DNA from: DASCQC01 sp036012865
GTDB lineage: Bacteria > Pseudomonadota > Gammaproteobacteria > Comchoanobacterales > Comchoanobacteraceae
Assembly: GCA_036012865.1 (NCBI GenBank)
Contig: DASCQC010000026.1
Span: 62,001-126,000, forward strand
Reading direction: 5' to 3'
DNA length: 64,000 nucleotides
Of the stretch, positions 62,390 through 64,000 are shown one piece after another. Below the pieces are notes generated by a model, which worked only from the letters and a program-made list of their open reading frames with translations, was not told the origin of the DNA and did not search any database. The position numbers and the translations under genes were made by a program. Numbering within the stretch: position 1 is the first letter of the stretch; the number at the start of each line of letters is the position of its first letter.

Positions 62390-63148
62390 ATGATCGAATT
62401 AATTGAGCCCTTTATTATCTTCAGCAACACCTCTACCATCATGATTTGGTTGTGGTTAATGGTATTTTATGACAACCCTCAATCAACCTTAAGAGCTACT
62501 TACTTACTGATGTCCGTTATTATCATCAATGTATGGCTCAAAGCTCTATTTCATATCTCACTGCCTTATGCGAGTTCCACCTTCGCTTTTCCAAGTGGTC
62601 ACATGCATGCATCAACCGCTGTATATGGTTACCTTGCCTACTGCTCGAAATCCTACATTCAAAAAATCCCTCTAGCCGCCATTATCTTAGCTATCGGTCT
62701 TGCCGAAATCCAATTAGGCTACCATAATACCCTGGATATCTTAGGGGGCTTTGCCTTTGCAGCACTTCACATCACCACCTACCACGCCTCAATCTCTGCC
62801 TACTCAGAACGTCTTGTCATGGTATATTTATTCATACTATGCACATTCGTCGTCATCTTGCATGCCCATGAAACCCCTTATATCTTAAGTTGCTGGGGTG
62901 TTATGTTAGCTCAAACCTTAGCAGCACTCCTTCCTATCAATCAACCGAAACGCAGCTCTTTACTTAATAAGACCCTGGGTCTTTTAGGGTCTGCTCTTGT
63001 AGGCTCATGCTGCTATCTAATTTACCTAACCTACATGCCAATGCCACCATCATTCGAAACCCTATTTTACACCGCGGTAGTATTGTCTTGCATCTACCTC
63101 CCACTTGGGCTCACCCATAGCATCAACTCATACCAGGAAAAATCATGA
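62390..63148 (+). CDS. PAP2-family phosphatase, membrane
   Basis: A 252-residue membrane protein with a PAP2 acid-phosphatase core: KALFHISLP (first motif, with the final Arg-Pro reduced to Leu-Pro), FPSGHMHAS (PSGH motif) and LGYHNTLDILGG (third motif with His and Asp). It probably hydrolyses a lipid phosphate. ATG 62390 is preferred over a TTG at 62354; neither has a clear Shine-Dalgarno. The C-terminal half adds more membrane helices. It overlaps the MFS gene by 4 bases (ATGA). Confidence 0.82.
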   Translation: MIELIEPFIIFSNTSTIMIWLWLMVFYDNPQSTLRATYLLMSVIIINVWLKALFHISLPYASSTFAFPSGHMHASTAVYGYLAYCSKSYIQKIPLAAIILAIGLAEIQLGYHNTLDILGGFAFAALHITTYHASISAYSERLVMVYLFILCTFVVILHAHETPYILSCWGVMLAQTLAALLPINQPKRSSLLNKTLGLLGSALVGSCCYLIYLTYMPMPPSFETLFYTAVVLSCIYLPLGLTHSINSYQEKS

Positions 63149-64000
63149 CGACAAAGATTAACAAGTCCCCCCAAGTTTGGATCATTATTGCTATGGTCAT
63201 TCTTCCCAATCTGTCAGAGAGTATATACAGCCCCATTTTACCTGATATTTCTAAAGCCTTTAACATTTCGGAATCCCTAGCAGAAACCACTTTAACATTG
63301 TACTTATTTGGTTACGCCTTCGGCATGTTATTATGGGGATCCCTTTCCGATAGAATAGGACGAAAACCGTCCCTTTTAATTGGCTTTTCAACCTATACCC
63401 TAGGCTGCATTGGATGCTACCTTGCAACCACCATAGACACACTTCTACTTTCACGCATTGTTCAAGCCTTTGGTGGAAGTGCAGGGTCCGTTATTGGCTA
63501 CGCCATCTCCAGAGATGCCTTCACCTTAAATAGACGCTCCAGTGTGTTTTCTCTCATTGGAAGCTCGCTTGCTATAGCCCCTGCTCTTGGACCTATTGCA
63601 GGAGGACTGCTTGACCAATATTTTGGCTGGTTCTCCATCTTTCCTGTGCTAATAGGCCTAGCTGTTTTCATGTGCCTTAGCATTTTAACCCTATTACCCG
63701 AAACACGCCCTGACACTATCGAAAAACAAACTAAACTCTTACAAGGCTTTTCAATTCTATTAACCAACCCCAAAACCCTCGCATGCGCATTCTTAACTGG
63801 GTGCTCCATATCCGTTGGCTTTTGCTACTTCCAAGAAAGCCCTTTTTACTTCAAACATATTTTACACCTTAGTCCCTCACTGCATGGACTCATGTTTATA
63901 TTTATTGCAGCAGCTTGGTTTATTGGGGGCCAAATATCTCACCAACTGGCAACTCGTTCTCTATGCCCAAGAACCATTATTCAATACGGGTGTAGAACGA
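63145..64000 (+). CDS. Bcr/CflA-type MFS drug-efflux transporter, 5' part
   Basis: The first 285 codons of a major facilitator running off the right edge. Begins with helix IIIAMVILPNLSESIYSPILP, then loop 2-3 motif GSLSDRIGRKP and helix 4-5 RIVQAFGGSAGSVIGYAISRDAF, with SSLAIAPALGPIAGG, all typical of the Bcr/CflA 12-helix proton antiporters. Substrate unknown. Translationally coupled to the PAP2 gene by an ATGA overlap. Confidence 0.88.
   Translation, partial: MTTKINKSPQVWIIIAMVILPNLSESIYSPILPDISKAFNISESLAETTLTLYLFGYAFGMLLWGSLSDRIGRKPSLLIGFSTYTLGCIGCYLATTIDTLLLSRIVQAFGGSAGSVIGYAISRDAFTLNRRSSVFSLIGSSLAIAPALGPIAGGLLDQYFGWFSIFPVLIGLAVFMCLSILTLLPETRPDTIEKQTKLLQGFSILLTNPKTLACAFLTGCSISVGFCYFQESPFYFKHILHLSPSLHGLMFIFIAAAWFIGGQISHQLATRSLCPRTIIQYGCRT

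Noticed and set aside
1..64000. CRISPR arrays, insertion sequences, prophage or rRNA genes
   Set aside because: No regularly spaced repeats, transposase or integrase frames, or rRNA sequences were seen on either strand.

Overview
The window is a gene-dense stretch of a bacterial chromosome that is AT-rich by eye. Gene content and gene order point to a Gammaproteobacterium: gyrA next to serC; thrS-infC-rpmI-rplT-pheS-pheT-ihfA-merR-tRNA-Pro; hisS-yfgM-der; sdhCDAB-sucABCD; pyrG-kdsA-eno-ftsB; HU-tRNA-Asp-ppiD. Low GC, eukaryote-like leucine-rich repeat proteins, a Sel1-type protein, large membrane proteins of unknown family and an APC amino-acid permease suggest a host-associated lineage, perhaps near the Legionellales. 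That placement is inference. KDO synthesis genes (kdsA, kdsB) indicate a Gram-negative envelope with LPS.

Layout. 1-7.0 kb (minus strand): 5' part of a diverged serC, gyrA, mutL, a LysM amidase, kdsB and tRNA-Pro. 7.0-14.2 kb (minus): the translation block merR, ihfA, pheT, pheS, rplT, rpmI, infC, thrS and tRNA-Val; infC appears to start at AUU. 14.3-15.5 kb: a ccmAB pair. 15.6-21.0 kb (plus): amino-acid permease, HU, tRNA-Asp, ppiD, L,D-transpeptidase, hemH. 21.1-28.1 kb: a type I secretion system (outer-membrane channel, ABC transporter, adaptor) facing a large secreted-protein-like gene on the other strand. 28.3-31.5 kb (plus): hisS, yfgM, der.

31.5-37.4 kb is the clearest accessory region. 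All its genes are on the minus strand: three unknown membrane proteins, two of them apparently distant paralogues; a Sel1-repeat protein; an LRR protein with a possible F-box; and the decayed end of a second LRR gene. It is flanked by core genes (der and sucD).

37.6-46.7 kb (minus): succinate dehydrogenase, 2-oxoglutarate dehydrogenase E1/E2 and succinyl-CoA synthetase, tightly packed with several stop/start overlaps. 47.0-49.1 kb (plus): a serC-serA pair whose SerC is of the alphaproteobacterial type and probably supplies serine in place of the diverged gyrA-linked copy. 49.1-58.4 kb: tmRNA, an orphan YbbP-like permease, a cold-shock gene, tesA, cytochrome b561, ftsB, eno, kdsA, pyrG and an unknown gene. 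58.5-64 kb: a second LRR gene with a leaderless-type promoter, rmuC, an unknown membrane protein, a lipoprotein, tRNA-Arg, a PAP2 phosphatase and the start of a Bcr/CflA-type efflux pump.

No rRNA genes, CRISPR arrays, transposases or prophage genes were seen. The best candidates for undescribed biology are the type I secretion locus with its atypical cargo and the membrane-protein/LRR island at 31.5-37.4 kb.
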